Origin: Burkholderia sp. OK233
Lineage (GTDB): Bacteria > Pseudomonadota > Gammaproteobacteria > Burkholderiales > Burkholderiaceae
Direction of reading: 5' to 3'
NCBI RefSeq assembly: GCF_900230185.1
Contig: NZ_OCSR01000001.1
Coordinates: 310,001 to 374,000 of the forward strand
DNA: 64,000 nucleotides
The notes under the pieces were generated by a model. It was not told the origin of the DNA and did no database searches. It was given only the letters and a program-made list of their open reading frames with translations. Both the position numbers and the translations under genes were made by a program. The stretch's first letter is position 1; each line of letters begins with the position of its first letter. This document shows, in pieces, positions 6,859-16,470 of the stretch.

Positions 6859-8337
6859 ATGTTGCTGGGTCATCCCGTCCTTTTCAAGTCGCTTTGTTAC
6901 GTCGATGGCCGCTGGATTCATAGCGACAGCGCCTCGACAATCGCCGTGCAGAATCCCGCCGACCAGGAAGTGATCGGTCACGTGCCCATGCTGGATCGCA
7001 CGCAAATAGAAACAGCGGTCAGCGCCGCACACCTTGCGTACGAATCCTGGCGATGGGTGCCGCAAGATCGCCGCAGTGCGATCCTGCTGCGCTGGCATGA
7101 ACTGATCCTGCGCCACCAACATGATCTGGCCGGTATTTTGTCGCTGGAACAGGGCAAGCCTTTGGCTGAATCAAAGGGAGAAATTGCCTACGCGGCGAGC
7201 TTCATCGAGTGGTACGCCAACGACGCAAAACGTCTCTGCGGCCGCACGATTCCCACGCACATCAATGGCGCGCATCTCGGCACGGTGATGGAACCGGTCG
7301 GCGTCGCAGCGCTTATTACGCCGTGGAATTTTCCGGTCGCCATGATTACTCGCAAAGCTGCTGCCGCGCTTGCCGCGGGTTGCACGGTCGTCGTGAAGCC
7401 CGCGCACGAAACCCCATTCTCGGCGCTCGCGCTGGCGCAACTGGCGGAAGAAGCGGGCTTTCCCGCGGGCGTATTCAACGTCGTGCTGGGCGAGCCGCAA
7501 ATGGCGATGGAAACACTGGTACGCGATGGCCGCGTGCGGGCGGTCAGCTTCACCGGATCGACGCGTGTAGGTGGACTCGTCGCGCGGGCGGCAGCCGAGT
7601 CTGGTATCAAGAAGCTGGCGCTGGAACTCGGCGGCAACGCGCCGTTCATCGTGACAGAAGACGCTGATCTCGATCAAGCCGTAAAGGTGGCGATCGGCGC
7701 GAAATTCCAGACGTCGGGACAGGACTGTTGCGCGGCGAACCGCATTTTCGTCGCAGCGCCGCTGTATGAACAGTTTGTTCATCAATACAGCGAAGCGGTG
7801 CGAGCGTTGAAGGTAGGCCCGGCCTTCGAAGCGGGCGTGGAGGTTGGCCCGTTGATGCATCAGGCTGCCTTCGACACCACCGCCGAGCGCGTGGCCGACG
7901 CCCGGGCGAAGGGCGCGCGCATCACTACCGGCGGGCAAGCGCATGCGCTTGGTGGGTGGTTCTTCGAGCCGACCGTTGTGGCCGACGCTGCGCCCGGCAT
8001 GCGTATTTACGATGAAGAGAACTTCGCGCCGACATCGGCCATTTCGTCGTTCAACACGCTGGACGAAGTGGTGTCTAAAGCCAACGACACCGAGCACGGG
8101 CTGGCTGCTTACATCTGTGCCACGCGCATCGACACGATCTTTCAACTGGTGCGCCGGCTCGACTTCGCCATGATCTCGGTCAACGGCGTCAAGTTCACCG
8201 GTGCGCCCATCCCGTTCGGCGGTATGAAGGCGTCGGGCCTCGGCCGTGAAGGGGGGGCGGAGGGTTTCGAGCCGTTCGTCGAAACCAAATATTTTTGCCT
8301 CGGCAACCTCGGCCTGCCGCTGAGCGTCACGGCTTAA
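6859..8337 (+). CDS. doeC: Aldehyde dehydrogenase, probable DoeC (aspartate semialdehyde to aspartate)
   Basis: 492-aa NAD(P)-dependent aldehyde dehydrogenase of the GabD/DoeC group. ATG 6859 (MLLGHPVLFKSLCYVDGRW) is chosen because CAGGAG lies 6 bp before it. The Rossmann motif FTGSTRVGG, catalytic Glu in LELGGNAPFIV and catalytic Cys in GQDCCAANRIF are all present; the late motif YDEENFAPTSAISSF has the ENFAP form rather than the usual ETFGP. A DoeX remnant upstream and a DoeD-type transaminase downstream point to oxidation of aspartate semialdehyde in the last step of ectoine breakdown; succinate semialdehyde is the alternative substrate. An IS5-type element now separates it from doeD. Confidence 0.8.
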   Translation: MLLGHPVLFKSLCYVDGRWIHSDSASTIAVQNPADQEVIGHVPMLDRTQIETAVSAAHLAYESWRWVPQDRRSAILLRWHELILRHQHDLAGILSLEQGKPLAESKGEIAYAASFIEWYANDAKRLCGRTIPTHINGAHLGTVMEPVGVAALITPWNFPVAMITRKAAAALAAGCTVVVKPAHETPFSALALAQLAEEAGFPAGVFNVVLGEPQMAMETLVRDGRVRAVSFTGSTRVGGLVARAAAESGIKKLALELGGNAPFIVTEDADLDQAVKVAIGAKFQTSGQDCCAANRIFVAAPLYEQFVHQYSEAVRALKVGPAFEAGVEVGPLMHQAAFDTTAERVADARAKGARITTGGQAHALGGWFFEPTVVADAAPGMRIYDEENFAPTSAISSFNTLDEVVSKANDTEHGLAAYICATRIDTIFQLVRRLDFAMISVNGVKFTGAPIPFGGMKASGLGREGGAEGFEPFVETKYFCLGNLGLPLSVTA

Positions 8338-8436
8338 CCGAACTACAGGAATCTAACAGGCCGGTGAAATACCTCATGTAGCGGTCATCCGGAACGCAGG
8401 CGTAAACGTTGAACGTATGTCATCAATGAGAGCGAG

Positions 8437-9546
8437 ATGGAACGGATGCGTGGGCCAGATGGTTTTACCGAATCAATGTTCACGGTGTTGAAGCTGGACG
8501 ATTTTGTGCCGAAGGACCATCCGTTGCGTCCGATTCGCACCTGGCTCAATGACGCGCTTAAACGCATGGACGATGTGTTCGCGCGGATGTACGAGGCTGA
8601 CGTGAAAGGAGGTCGGCCGAGCATTGCGCCGGAGAAGCTGGTGCGAGCTCTTTTGCTGCAGGTGCTGTACTCAATTCGTAGCGAGCGCATGCTGGTGGAA
8701 CAGATTTCCTACAATATGTTGTTCCGCTGGTTCGTCGGCCTGCCGATGGACGGGACCGTGTGGGACCACTCGACGTTCAGCAAGAACCGCGACCGGTTGC
8801 TCGAACACGATGTGCTGGTGTTGCTCTTCAACGAGACAGTCGAGACCGCGCGCGAGCGCGGATATCTTTCTGGGGAGCACTTTAGCGTCGACGGCACGTT
8901 GATTCAGGCATGGGCCGGGCACAAGAGCTTTGTGCCCAAGGCAAGTCCGGACAAAGAAGACAGGCCTCCTGACGAACCGCCCGCGCCGAATGACAACTGG
9001 CATGGACAGAAGCGCAGTAACGAGACGCACCAATCCACGACGGACGAGCAGGCGCGCCTGTTTCGTAAGAGCAAAGGAACCGGAGCGATGCTCTGTTATA
9101 TGGGCCACGTGCTGACCGACAACCGGCACGGCCTGGTGGTCAACGCACAGGTGACGCTGGCGACGGGCACCGCCGAGCGCGACGCGGCCGGGCAGATGCT
9201 TGCTGATGCCGCGAGTGTTGCGTCGCGTGCCATCACGGTCGGTGCGGACAAGAACTACGACACCGCCGGCTTCGTCGGCAGTTGTCGCGCGAATCGTGTC
9301 ACGCCGCATGTGGCGCAAAACGATGGTCGTCCAGGAGGCTCAGCAATTGACGAGCGAACTACGCGCTGGCCGGGTTACGCGGTCAGCCAGCAAAAACGTA
9401 AACGCATTGAGCAGGTGTTCGGATGGGGCAAGACAGTCGGACGAATTCGACAAGCGATGTATCGAGGACTTGAACGCGTAGACCAGCTCTTCGTGCTGAC
9501 GCAGGTCGGCTACAACCTGACGCGTATGCGCACACTTGCCGGTTAA
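8437..9546 (+). mobile_element. IS5-family transposase gene, intact
   Basis: 369-aa DDE transposase. The N-terminal DUF772-type domain reads TESMFTVLKLDDFVPKDHPLRPI, then VLYSIRSERMLVEQISYNMLFRWFVGL. The catalytic domain follows with HFSVDGTLIQAWAGHKSF (first Asp), VGADKNYD (second Asp) and the terminal RIEQVFGWGKTVGRIRQ block (Glu). The frame is open throughout, unlike the related decayed copy at 18470-19577. It sits between doeC and doeD; whether it disrupts their cotranscription depends on a promoter before doeD. I could not fix its terminal repeats. Confidence 0.88.
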
Positions 9547-9706
9547 GGGGCAGGAAGCAATGGATAACATCGATATGGCGAACCCGCGAGCAACGTCGAA
9601 TGCCCGCAACGTGTTCCGCGTTTCAAAAGTGCGAACCCAGCATCCGTCGTAATGCATCTGGGCGCATCAACGACGGATATTTCAACGGCCTGCTAAGGAG
9701 CAAATC

Positions 9707-11092
9707 ATGACACAGAAACTCGAACAACTGTTCAACGAAGACCGTGCACACTTCATGCATCCGTCGACCCATGCGCACGATCACGCAAGCGGCGCTCTGC
9801 CCGGCAAGATCATTCGGGGAGCGAAGGGTATCCGAATAGAAGATCACGAGGGCAAGAGTTACATAGACGCCTTCGCGGGTCTTTACTGCGTGAACATCGG
9901 CTATGGCCGTACTGAAGTGGCCGATGCGATCTACGAGCAAGCTAAAAAGCTGGCGTATTACCACACGTATGTGGGCCATTCCACCGATACCATCATTGAG
10001 CTGTCGTCGCGGATTATCGACTGGGCGCCGGCGGGGATGAAGAAGGTTTACTACGGCATGTCCGGATCGGACGCGAACGAAACGCAGATCAAGATTGTCT
10101 GGTACTACAACAACGTGCTGGGTCGTCCGAACAAGAAGAAGATCATTTCACGTCAGCGTGGTTATCACGGTTCGGGCATCGTCACGGGTAGCCTGACCGG
10201 CTTGCCAAGCTTCCATCAGCATTTCGATCTGCCGATCGATCGCGTGAAGCACACGGTCTGTCCGCACTGGTACCGGCAGGCGCCGGCCGGCATGAACGAA
10301 ACGCAGTTTGTCGCGTATTGCGTGGAAGAACTGGAGAAGCTGATCGCGCGCGAGGGTGCCGGCACGATTGCGGCTTTCATCGGCGAACCGGTGATGGGGA
10401 CGGGCGGCATCATCGCGCCGCCGGAGGGTTATTGGGCCGCGATCCAGCAGGTACTGAAGAAGCACGACATCCTGCTGATCTCCGATGAAGTGGTGTGCGG
10501 CTTCGGCCGGCTCGGGTCCAAGATGGGCGCGCAGCACTACGACATGCAGCCGGACCTGATCACCGTCGCGAAGGGTCTCACAAGCGCCTATGCGCCGCTG
10601 TCGGGCGTGATTGTGGGTGAACGAGTGTGGGCCGTGATCGAGAAGGGCTCGAAGGAACATGGGGCGATGGGACACGGCTGGACTTATTCGGGCCACCCCA
10701 TTTGCGCGGCTGCCGCCATCGCTAATCTGAACATTCTCGAGCGCGAGAACCTGACGCAAAACGCGGCCGATGTCGGCGCTTATCTAGGCGCGCAATTGCA
10801 TGCTGCATTCGACCAGCATCCGTTAGTGGGTGAAGTGCGCCAGACCGGCATGCTGGCCGCGCTTGAATTCATGGCGGACAAGCCAGGCCGCCAGCCTTTT
10901 GACGCAGCGTTGAAGGTCGGGCCGAAGGTATCGGCGGCTGCATTGCGGCGTGGGGTGATCGCGCGGGCGATGCCGCACGGCGACATTCTTGGCTTTGCGC
11001 CGCCGCTTGTGACAACGCGAGCGGACGTGGACGAGATCGTCGGCATTGTGCGCGAAGCGGTGGATGAAGTCGCCACGCAGACGATCGCATAA
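9707..11092 (+). CDS. doeD: Class III aminotransferase, probable DoeD (diaminobutyrate transaminase)
   Basis: 461-aa PLP enzyme of the omega-aminotransferase family. A strong AAGGAG precedes ATG 9707. Visible elements: substrate/cofactor segment YYGMSGSDANETQIK, GYHGSGIVTGSLTG, the Asp-containing LLISDEVVCGFGRLG, and the Schiff-base Lys in TVAKGLTSAYAPLSG. The pairing with doeC indicates conversion of 2,4-diaminobutyrate to aspartate semialdehyde; GABA or putrescine transamination is an alternative that sequence alone cannot exclude. A strong terminator follows at 11131-11159. Confidence 0.8.
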   Translation: MTQKLEQLFNEDRAHFMHPSTHAHDHASGALPGKIIRGAKGIRIEDHEGKSYIDAFAGLYCVNIGYGRTEVADAIYEQAKKLAYYHTYVGHSTDTIIELSSRIIDWAPAGMKKVYYGMSGSDANETQIKIVWYYNNVLGRPNKKKIISRQRGYHGSGIVTGSLTGLPSFHQHFDLPIDRVKHTVCPHWYRQAPAGMNETQFVAYCVEELEKLIAREGAGTIAAFIGEPVMGTGGIIAPPEGYWAAIQQVLKKHDILLISDEVVCGFGRLGSKMGAQHYDMQPDLITVAKGLTSAYAPLSGVIVGERVWAVIEKGSKEHGAMGHGWTYSGHPICAAAAIANLNILERENLTQNAADVGAYLGAQLHAAFDQHPLVGEVRQTGMLAALEFMADKPGRQPFDAALKVGPKVSAAALRRGVIARAMPHGDILGFAPPLVTTRADVDEIVGIVREAVDEVATQTIA

Positions 11093-11130
11093 CGTCGCAT
11101 CACGCTTTCGTCAGGCGTCAAAGAGTCACG

Positions 11131-11159
11131 CCGCCGGATTTGTCCTGGCGGTTTTTTTT
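11131..11159 (+). terminator. Rho-independent terminator after doeD
   Basis: CCGCCGGA and TCCTGGCGG form a GC-rich stem with a short loop (TTTG), immediately followed by eight T residues. It lies 38 bp after the doeD stop. Confidence 0.85.
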
Positions 11160-11432
11160 CGCGCCGCAATAGTCTTACGAAAACCCTGCGATACCGTGCG
11201 CATGGTTGCGTTCTTGCGGCAGTTGCAATGACCGCAGCCGCACGTTCTGGCAATCCGTTGAACGTGTTGCCGGAACGTCATGTTGGCCCGCACTGACTCA
11301 CACGGCTTATGCTGCAGGAGGGTCGCTCGGGACATCCGGCTTGCCGGAGTCGGCTGCCAGCGCATCTCGAAACTCGGAGAGCCGCTGCGGGTAATTTTCG
11401 CCATCGCCGTAGGCAAGGACCGCTTGACTTTG
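11160..11432. other. Short gap between doeD terminator and IS6 copy
   Basis: About 270 bp. A minus-strand frame encodes a tail reading YPQRLSEFRDALAADSGKPD and then VPSDPPAA, which could be the C-terminus of a lost gene, but I cannot identify it. Confidence 0.3.
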
Positions 11433-12128
11433 GTGATCATGTGGAGCACTTCGATGCCGCCCAGCAAGATCCGGGCACAGCGAAACGTTTTAAATCCCAG
11501 CATGGGCCGAGTGCGTCGCTTGATCGCCCGATGGTCCTGTTCGACAAGGTTGTCGAGATATTTGGACTGGCGGATCTTGATAGGCGTTTCACGATCAACA
11601 TTGATGGCTTCGAGCGCGACGAGATTGGCACCGCTTTTGTCGGTGGTCACCGTCTCGGGAACACCATTCTGAGTGGTTGATTTCTCAAAGTAACGCCGCG
11701 CTGCAGTCTTGTCCCGATAGGCGCGCAGCAGAAAGTTGATAGTGTTTCGGTCCTTGTCGACGGCCCGATAGAGATACTTCCATTCGCCCCTGACGCGGAT
11801 GTACGCCTCGTCCATTCGCCAGCTCTTTCCAACTGGCTGCTTGCGACGGCGAAACGCTTTCTCCAGTACCGGGGCAACAGCTTGAGCGCCCAGCGATGGA
11901 GGGTCGAATGATCGACCGAAGTCCCGCGTTCGGCCATCATTTCTTCAAGATGACCCAGACTCAGCGGATACGCGATGTACCAGCGCACCTACGTCAGAAT
12001 CACCTCCAGCGGATAGTGCAAGCGTTTCAGTACCTTGGCCAACGCCGGGTTCAGCGTCTTCATCGATTCTCTCATCAGCCACTTTGTATCGCCGGAATAC
12101 CATCGTCAATCTCTTACTGCAACACAGC
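11433..12128 (-). mobile_element. IS6-family element, 3'-truncated copy with nonsense and frameshift
   Basis: Nearly identical over 696 bp to 16546-17241. The transposase begins MKTLNPALAKVLKRLHYPLE at 12063, meets an in-frame TAG after VILT where relatives have a sense codon, and continues WYIAYPLSLGHLEEMMAERG, then VDHSTLHRWALKLLP. A frameshift near 11815 separates the C-terminal catalytic part (MDEAYIRVRGEWKYLYRAVD). The tail after MITK is lost at 11433. The outer end TGTTGCAGTAAGAG resembles IS6 terminal repeats. Not functional. Confidence 0.85.
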
Positions 12129-12481
12129 TTTCGTGACACGTGTCCGGCGATATAGAGCCCGTTGAAGCTGGCGTTGGCGACGACGCACGCGTCGCGTTGA
12201 AGGCACCGGGCATGAGCAGGGCCTGGCGCTCGTGGGATTTAAGTATCAAGGGCGGCACGACGTGCCGTTGAGGACTGAGACATGGAGGCCTCCCCTAGAC
12301 GGTTGATGTCGTCGGCAAAGCCTACGCGTTTCCAAAGTGCGCCCAGCTCTCTTCGTCACACTGAGGAGGCCAACGACGCGACAGACAACCATTGAGAGCT
12401 GGGCAAGTGGTTAAAGAAAAACGGAATTGTGCTCCGCAAAATTTCGAGCATATCGAACAATGATCGAAGCAGCTCATTTTT
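12129..12481. other. Intergenic, no supported gene
   Basis: About 350 bp between the IS6 copy and the 3' end of the molybdoenzyme gene. No open frame with a recognisable domain and no clear terminator. Confidence 0.4.
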
Positions 12482-14755
12482 CTACTGCTGATCATCAGAT
12501 GCATTCCTAAATTTATGCAATTCAACCTGCACAAGACATGTGTGAGCGGAGCATCCTTGCCCGAAACCTGAGCTTCCCTTATCGAGCGTAAGCACATTGG
12601 GATTGCCAGCTAGATCCAGGGAGTCGCTGGTTTCGTCGCGGGGGTTGTACCACGCACCTGTGGGAAGCATGACCACACCAGGACGCACTGTCTCGACTAC
12701 CCTTGCGCTGGCTAGACACTGGCCTCGCGAATTCCACAGGCGCACGGTGTCGCCATCGGCAATCGTCCGACGACTTGCATCGTCCGGATGAATCCAAACT
12801 TGCTCGTGTCCATTACGCTTGCTTGCGGTACTCAGCGGCGCGTTGTCGAGCTGACTGTGAAGCTTGCCGGCCGGTTGCCGCGACACCAAATGCAGTTGTC
12901 CCGGTGTCGCGCGCCCCAGCCACTCCGCGGGCTCCAGCCAGACCGGATGCGGCGGGCAGTCGTCGAGTCGGATCTGGTCAAGCGCCTCGCTCCAGAGCAC
13001 GATGCGGCCGGTGCGTGTGGGCAAAGGGTGCGCATCAGGGTCTCGGCGATAATCCTTGAGATAAGTGAAATTCGGGTGCGTCGGTACTTCGACAGCGCCC
13101 TGCTCCCAGAATTCGTCGAACTCCGGGAGCTCGAAATCGAAGCGCTCGTGAGCGTCGCCGCGCGTTACTCCATAGAGGTGACGAATCCATTGCATCTCAT
13201 CGCGCCCCTCGCTGAATTCAGCTTCCACTCCGAGCAGGTTCGCAAGTTGGCGCAGGATGTCATAGTCATTGCGCGCTTGGCCCATCGGCGCGATAGCTTG
13301 GTGCATGGCGACTAGGTGATCGGAGCGGCGGTTGCCGGAAATGTCGTTGCGCTCGATCGAAGTGGTCGCGGGCAACACTATGTCGGCGCGGCGTGCAGTG
13401 GCCGTCCACATAGGGTCTTGGACGATGATCGTCTCCGGCCGCGTCCACGCCCGGCGCAGACGGTTGAGATCCTGATGGTGGTGAAACGGGTTGCCGCCCG
13501 CCCAATAAATGAGTCGGGTGTCGGGGTAGATGTGGGTACGGCCTTCGTACGTGAATTCCGTTCCCGGATGGAGCAACAGGTCGGCAATTCGCGCGACGGG
13601 GATGAAATCTGGGATCGCCTTGCGTCCTTGCGGCAACGTGGGCGAGTTTGCCTGGGCTAGCGGGGCACCCACTCCGCCGAGCGAGCCGTAGCCATAGCCC
13701 ACTCCGGTGCCCGGCAACCCAATCTGGCCGATGATGGCCGCGAGGCCGAGTGCGGCCCAATAAGGCTGCTCTCCATGATCGGCACGCTGGAGGCTCCAAC
13801 TCACCGTCAGCATCGAGCGCGTATCCACTAACCGGACCGCCAACTCGCGCAGACGCGACGGATCGAGATCGGCAATGGCAGCGGCCCACGCCGCGTTCTT
13901 GACGGTGCCGTCGTCCGTGCCGCGCAAATAGTCAAGGAAGTGGTCGGCTCCGCTGCAATACCTTTCAAGGAAGTCGAGATCGTGGCGGCCTGCCGCGACG
14001 ATCTCTCCTGCCAGACCAAGCATCACGGCGGTGTCCGTATTCGGTCTCACCGGCCACCATTCTGCAGGTACCCACTCGGGAAGGTCGTCGCGCAGTGGCG
14101 AAATCAGCACGAAGTGCACTCGCCGCTCAACCATCGCACGTAGGAAGGTCTCTAACTGATGGCGGGCGATACCGCCCGCTTCAGTCTGCGCCGTGCGCGG
14201 TGATAATGCGCCAAATACCACCACGGTTTGCGCATGGGCCGCGACGGCGTCGAGCGTGCTGGCTCCCCCACTACAAGCCTCGGGGTCGCCTAGCGTATGG
14301 CGCAGGATAACCGGCCCGGCGGCGACGCTATAGGTATCGACGTGGCCGGTGTAGCCGCCCACTAGATTGAGCATGCGCTTGAGCTGCGACGGCGCATGAT
14401 GAAAGCGTCCACAACTCGTCCAGCCGTACGAGCCGGCGAAAATAGAATTGTTGCCAAAACCATGCCGTACGCGGTTGATCTCGTCCGCGACGAGATCTAA
14501 CGCCTCTTCCCAGGAGACTGGGACGAAGCGGTCGCCCGGGTGGCGCTCGCTTGGTCCGCGCTCCTTCAACCAGCGTTCGCGCACCATCGGCTGAGCAACC
14601 CGATGGGTCGGGTCGGCCCAATATTTCACAGAATGGATAATGGGCGAAGGCGCCGGATCACCGGCGAATGGTTCAACGCCGACCACGCGACCTTGGTCCA
14701 CGAGCAGCGTGTACGCCCCCCAATGGCTGCAGTGGCTAAAACGTTGCACAGTCAC
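12482..14755 (-). CDS. Molybdopterin oxidoreductase of the DMSO reductase family (BisC-like S-/N-oxide reductase)
   Basis: 757 aa from GTG 14755 (VTVQRFSHCSHWGAYTLLVD), chosen because AAGGAG lies 6-7 bp before it and the upstream gene's stop is adjacent. Alignment from memory with DMSO/TMAO reductases: FAGSYGWTSCGRFHH carries the active-site Trp region, and HVDTYSVAAGPVI carries the Ser that ligates molybdenum; later blocks are LIYWAGGNPFHHHQDLNRL, IIVQDPMWTATARRADIVLP, and the C-terminal cofactor-binding domain with GDTVRLWNSRGQ and LPTGAWYNP. There is no Tat signal, so it is cytoplasmic like biotin/methionine sulfoxide reductase BisC. It directly follows a chimeric CoA-transferase gene, which suggests organosulfur or amine oxide reduction. 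Confidence 0.88.
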   Translation of the reverse strand: MTVQRFSHCSHWGAYTLLVDQGRVVGVEPFAGDPAPSPIIHSVKYWADPTHRVAQPMVRERWLKERGPSERHPGDRFVPVSWEEALDLVADEINRVRHGFGNNSIFAGSYGWTSCGRFHHAPSQLKRMLNLVGGYTGHVDTYSVAAGPVILRHTLGDPEACSGGASTLDAVAAHAQTVVVFGALSPRTAQTEAGGIARHQLETFLRAMVERRVHFVLISPLRDDLPEWVPAEWWPVRPNTDTAVMLGLAGEIVAAGRHDLDFLERYCSGADHFLDYLRGTDDGTVKNAAWAAAIADLDPSRLRELAVRLVDTRSMLTVSWSLQRADHGEQPYWAALGLAAIIGQIGLPGTGVGYGYGSLGGVGAPLAQANSPTLPQGRKAIPDFIPVARIADLLLHPGTEFTYEGRTHIYPDTRLIYWAGGNPFHHHQDLNRLRRAWTRPETIIVQDPMWTATARRADIVLPATTSIERNDISGNRRSDHLVAMHQAIAPMGQARNDYDILRQLANLLGVEAEFSEGRDEMQWIRHLYGVTRGDAHERFDFELPEFDEFWEQGAVEVPTHPNFTYLKDYRRDPDAHPLPTRTGRIVLWSEALDQIRLDDCPPHPVWLEPAEWLGRATPGQLHLVSRQPAGKLHSQLDNAPLSTASKRNGHEQVWIHPDDASRRTIADGDTVRLWNSRGQCLASARVVETVRPGVVMLPTGAWYNPRDETSDSLDLAGNPNVLTLDKGSSGFGQGCSAHTCLVQVELHKFRNASDDQQ

Positions 14756-14766
14756 AAATATCTCCT

Positions 14767-15327
14767 TTAAATTACTGCCTCGATGAGAAACGGTCCAGGC
14801 GTGCAGACGGCTGCCCATAGCAGCTCAGCGAAGCCCTCCGCAGTTTCGGCGCTGGCGGCTTCCACGCCCATCTCGCGCGCGACGAATACCCAGTAAATTG
14901 ACACATCCGGTGCCAGCGGCGGAATGGCCACGACGGGATCAACGTAGTCGGAGAAAGGGGCCTGGATCACTCGCCAATCGTTCCGGTTCGCGAGCACGTC
15001 GCTGCCGATGAGTCCGCGCATCATCGAAAACGGCGCCCCATTTTGCGACGCGATCAGGCCAGCATGAATCGCCGGGCAAGTTCTGTCGAGCACCTTGATT
15101 TCGCCGCGCGAAACCGCTCGAGTGAAACACGGCACGCCGCCCGCTTCGCCCAGGCTGACCGCGCTCGTTTCCACGCTCTCGACGAGAGCCGTCGGCGCAC
15201 CGACGACCTCGAGGCAGCGTGGCGCCCGCTCGATCACCGGGCGCGTCACGGCCATCGCGACCCTGCATCCGTCCAATACCTGTGCGGCGATATCGTCGAC
15301 GCTCATTAGGGTGTTCGTCGAAACCAT
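14767..15327 (-). pseudogene. Chimeric remnant: class I CoA-transferase alpha subunit fused to the end of a ThDP enzyme
   Basis: 186 codons. Residues 1-145 match the intact CoA-transferase alpha gene at 27874-28680 (for example LVESVETSAVSLGEAGG, TCPAIHAGLIASQ, GLIGSDVLANR) but lack two in-frame stretches of about 9 and 11 residues. After DVSIYW the sequence switches to VFVAREMGVEAASAETAEGF and FLIEAVI, the C-terminal end of a ThDP 2-oxoacid decarboxylase like the one at 32535-34103 (KLANGMGVEAARATTLEEC, FLIDLII). A deletion joining two neighbouring genes explains this. The frame is still open and is 11 bp from the molybdoenzyme start, so it may be translated, but catalysis is unlikely. Confidence 0.8.
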
Positions 15328-16066
15328 CCTTTCTTTTCAAAACCGGCTTGCAGCCGGACCTCAGACATGTCTCGACGAAAGTTGAAGAAATCAGCGACTC
15401 AGGAATCGCCCCGCGATATCACCGGTCGTCGACGGGTGTCGAACGTCGTCACTGACCATCGATGATCCGCCAAAGCGGTCGTGGCAATCCCGTCCCATGC
15501 GGTAGCAGGGATCTCGACCGACGACGCGTGGGCGAACGCACAGCAAGAATATCGGCCGTTCTCCGGCCTAGCTGGATGGCGCCATGACGCCTCCATTGTT
15601 TTATTGCAAACCACGGCCCGCATCGCGTCTCACAACCCGCAGGGAAACAGACCGTTCGACTAATGGTATTGATTATGCGATCCGAAGAGAAGCTTAAAAA
15701 AACGTCGCTGAGTATCGGAAATCGCTATTAAACGCCGTGGCGCGGGTCGCCGTCTGGGGTTTCTCCGACACAACACGTGCACCCGTCTGGTCATGCGCGT
15801 GTCGTCAGGGCGACGATCGGACCATGGTCTCTCGCGAGCACGTGTGCTAACGTTCGCTCGTTGCGACAATGCGCCGGAAGGCCGTCGTGCTATAGAACGC
15901 TGCCGCACCGCGAACCCGTCACGCGCAGCGACGCGGCGGTTCTCGCCCTCGACGGTGGCTGCTTCGGGACGGCTATGCACACCTGATCATTCGACATCAA
16001 TATCATTTTATCTGACCAGACCTGCGGGATACCTGCCGGATTTCTGAACCAGACGATTGGGCTTCA
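15328..16066. other. Divergent intergenic region with a conserved regulatory block
   Basis: About 740 bp between the chimeric CoA-transferase remnant (minus) and the aminotransferase remnant (plus). Apart from the conserved block at 15671-15720, no coding signal was recognised. Confidence 0.5.
15671..15720. promoter_or_regulatory. Conserved dyad block, also found at 28972-29016
   Basis: GATTATG, ATCCGA, AAGCTTAAAAAAACGTC, GCTGAG and ATCGGA occur in the same order and spacing as in the block upstream of the intact CoA-transferase genes (28966-29016). Conservation of the A-tract core between two diverged copies suggests an operator or promoter element. The dyad arms are less perfect here. Confidence 0.55.
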
Positions 16067-16400
16067 ATGTACGAATTCTCCCGACCTTTCGCGTCCCCGC
16101 GAATTCACCGATACGCGAACTCTTTCCGTATCTCGGTATTCCCGGAATGATATCGTTCGCCGGCGGGTACCCGGCTACCGTCCTGTTCGACGCCGACAGA
16201 TTGCGAGCGGCCTCCGGCGAAGCGTTCAGAAACGTCGCGGCATGTTTGCATTACAGCGCAACGGACGGTCTCCCGGCCATCAAGAACGAGGTCGTTCGTC
16301 TGATGGCGCGGCGTGCTGCTCCAATCAATCCGACGAAATCGTAACGACGACTGGATTCCAGCATGTGCAGACCGTTTTGACATCGTGAACAAGAAGCTTG
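16067..16400 (+). pseudogene. Remnant of a PLP aminotransferase (N-terminal part, frameshifted)
   Basis: Starts MYEFSRPFAS, shifts frame into NSPIRELFPYLGIPGMISFA and GGYP, then NEVVRLMARRAAP, and shifts again into EIVTTTGFQHVQTVL. These blocks match the N-terminal third of the intact enzyme at 29469-30680 (MYQFSRAFVNPTSSPIRDLF, PEMISFAGGYPDP, LVITTGSQQAFDLLL). At least two frameshifts, and the rest is missing; the IS6 copy lies just downstream. It stands divergently from the CoA-transferase remnant, whereas the intact pair is codirectional. Confidence 0.8.
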
Positions 16401-16470
16401 CAAAAGGCGTCGGGTCCATACATGTCACAGTAAGGCTCGCGGAGGAAAATCGATCAATATGCGCGGTACT

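Noticed and set aside
7171..8145. Long 324-aa minus-strand frame inside the aldehyde dehydrogenase gene
   Set aside because: It is antisense to a gene with clear catalytic motifs, Arg/His-rich, with no domain; a GC-rich codon shadow.
13266..13889. 207-aa frame inside the molybdoenzyme gene
   Set aside because: Same strand but a different frame; Arg/Pro/Ser-rich shadow of the real gene.
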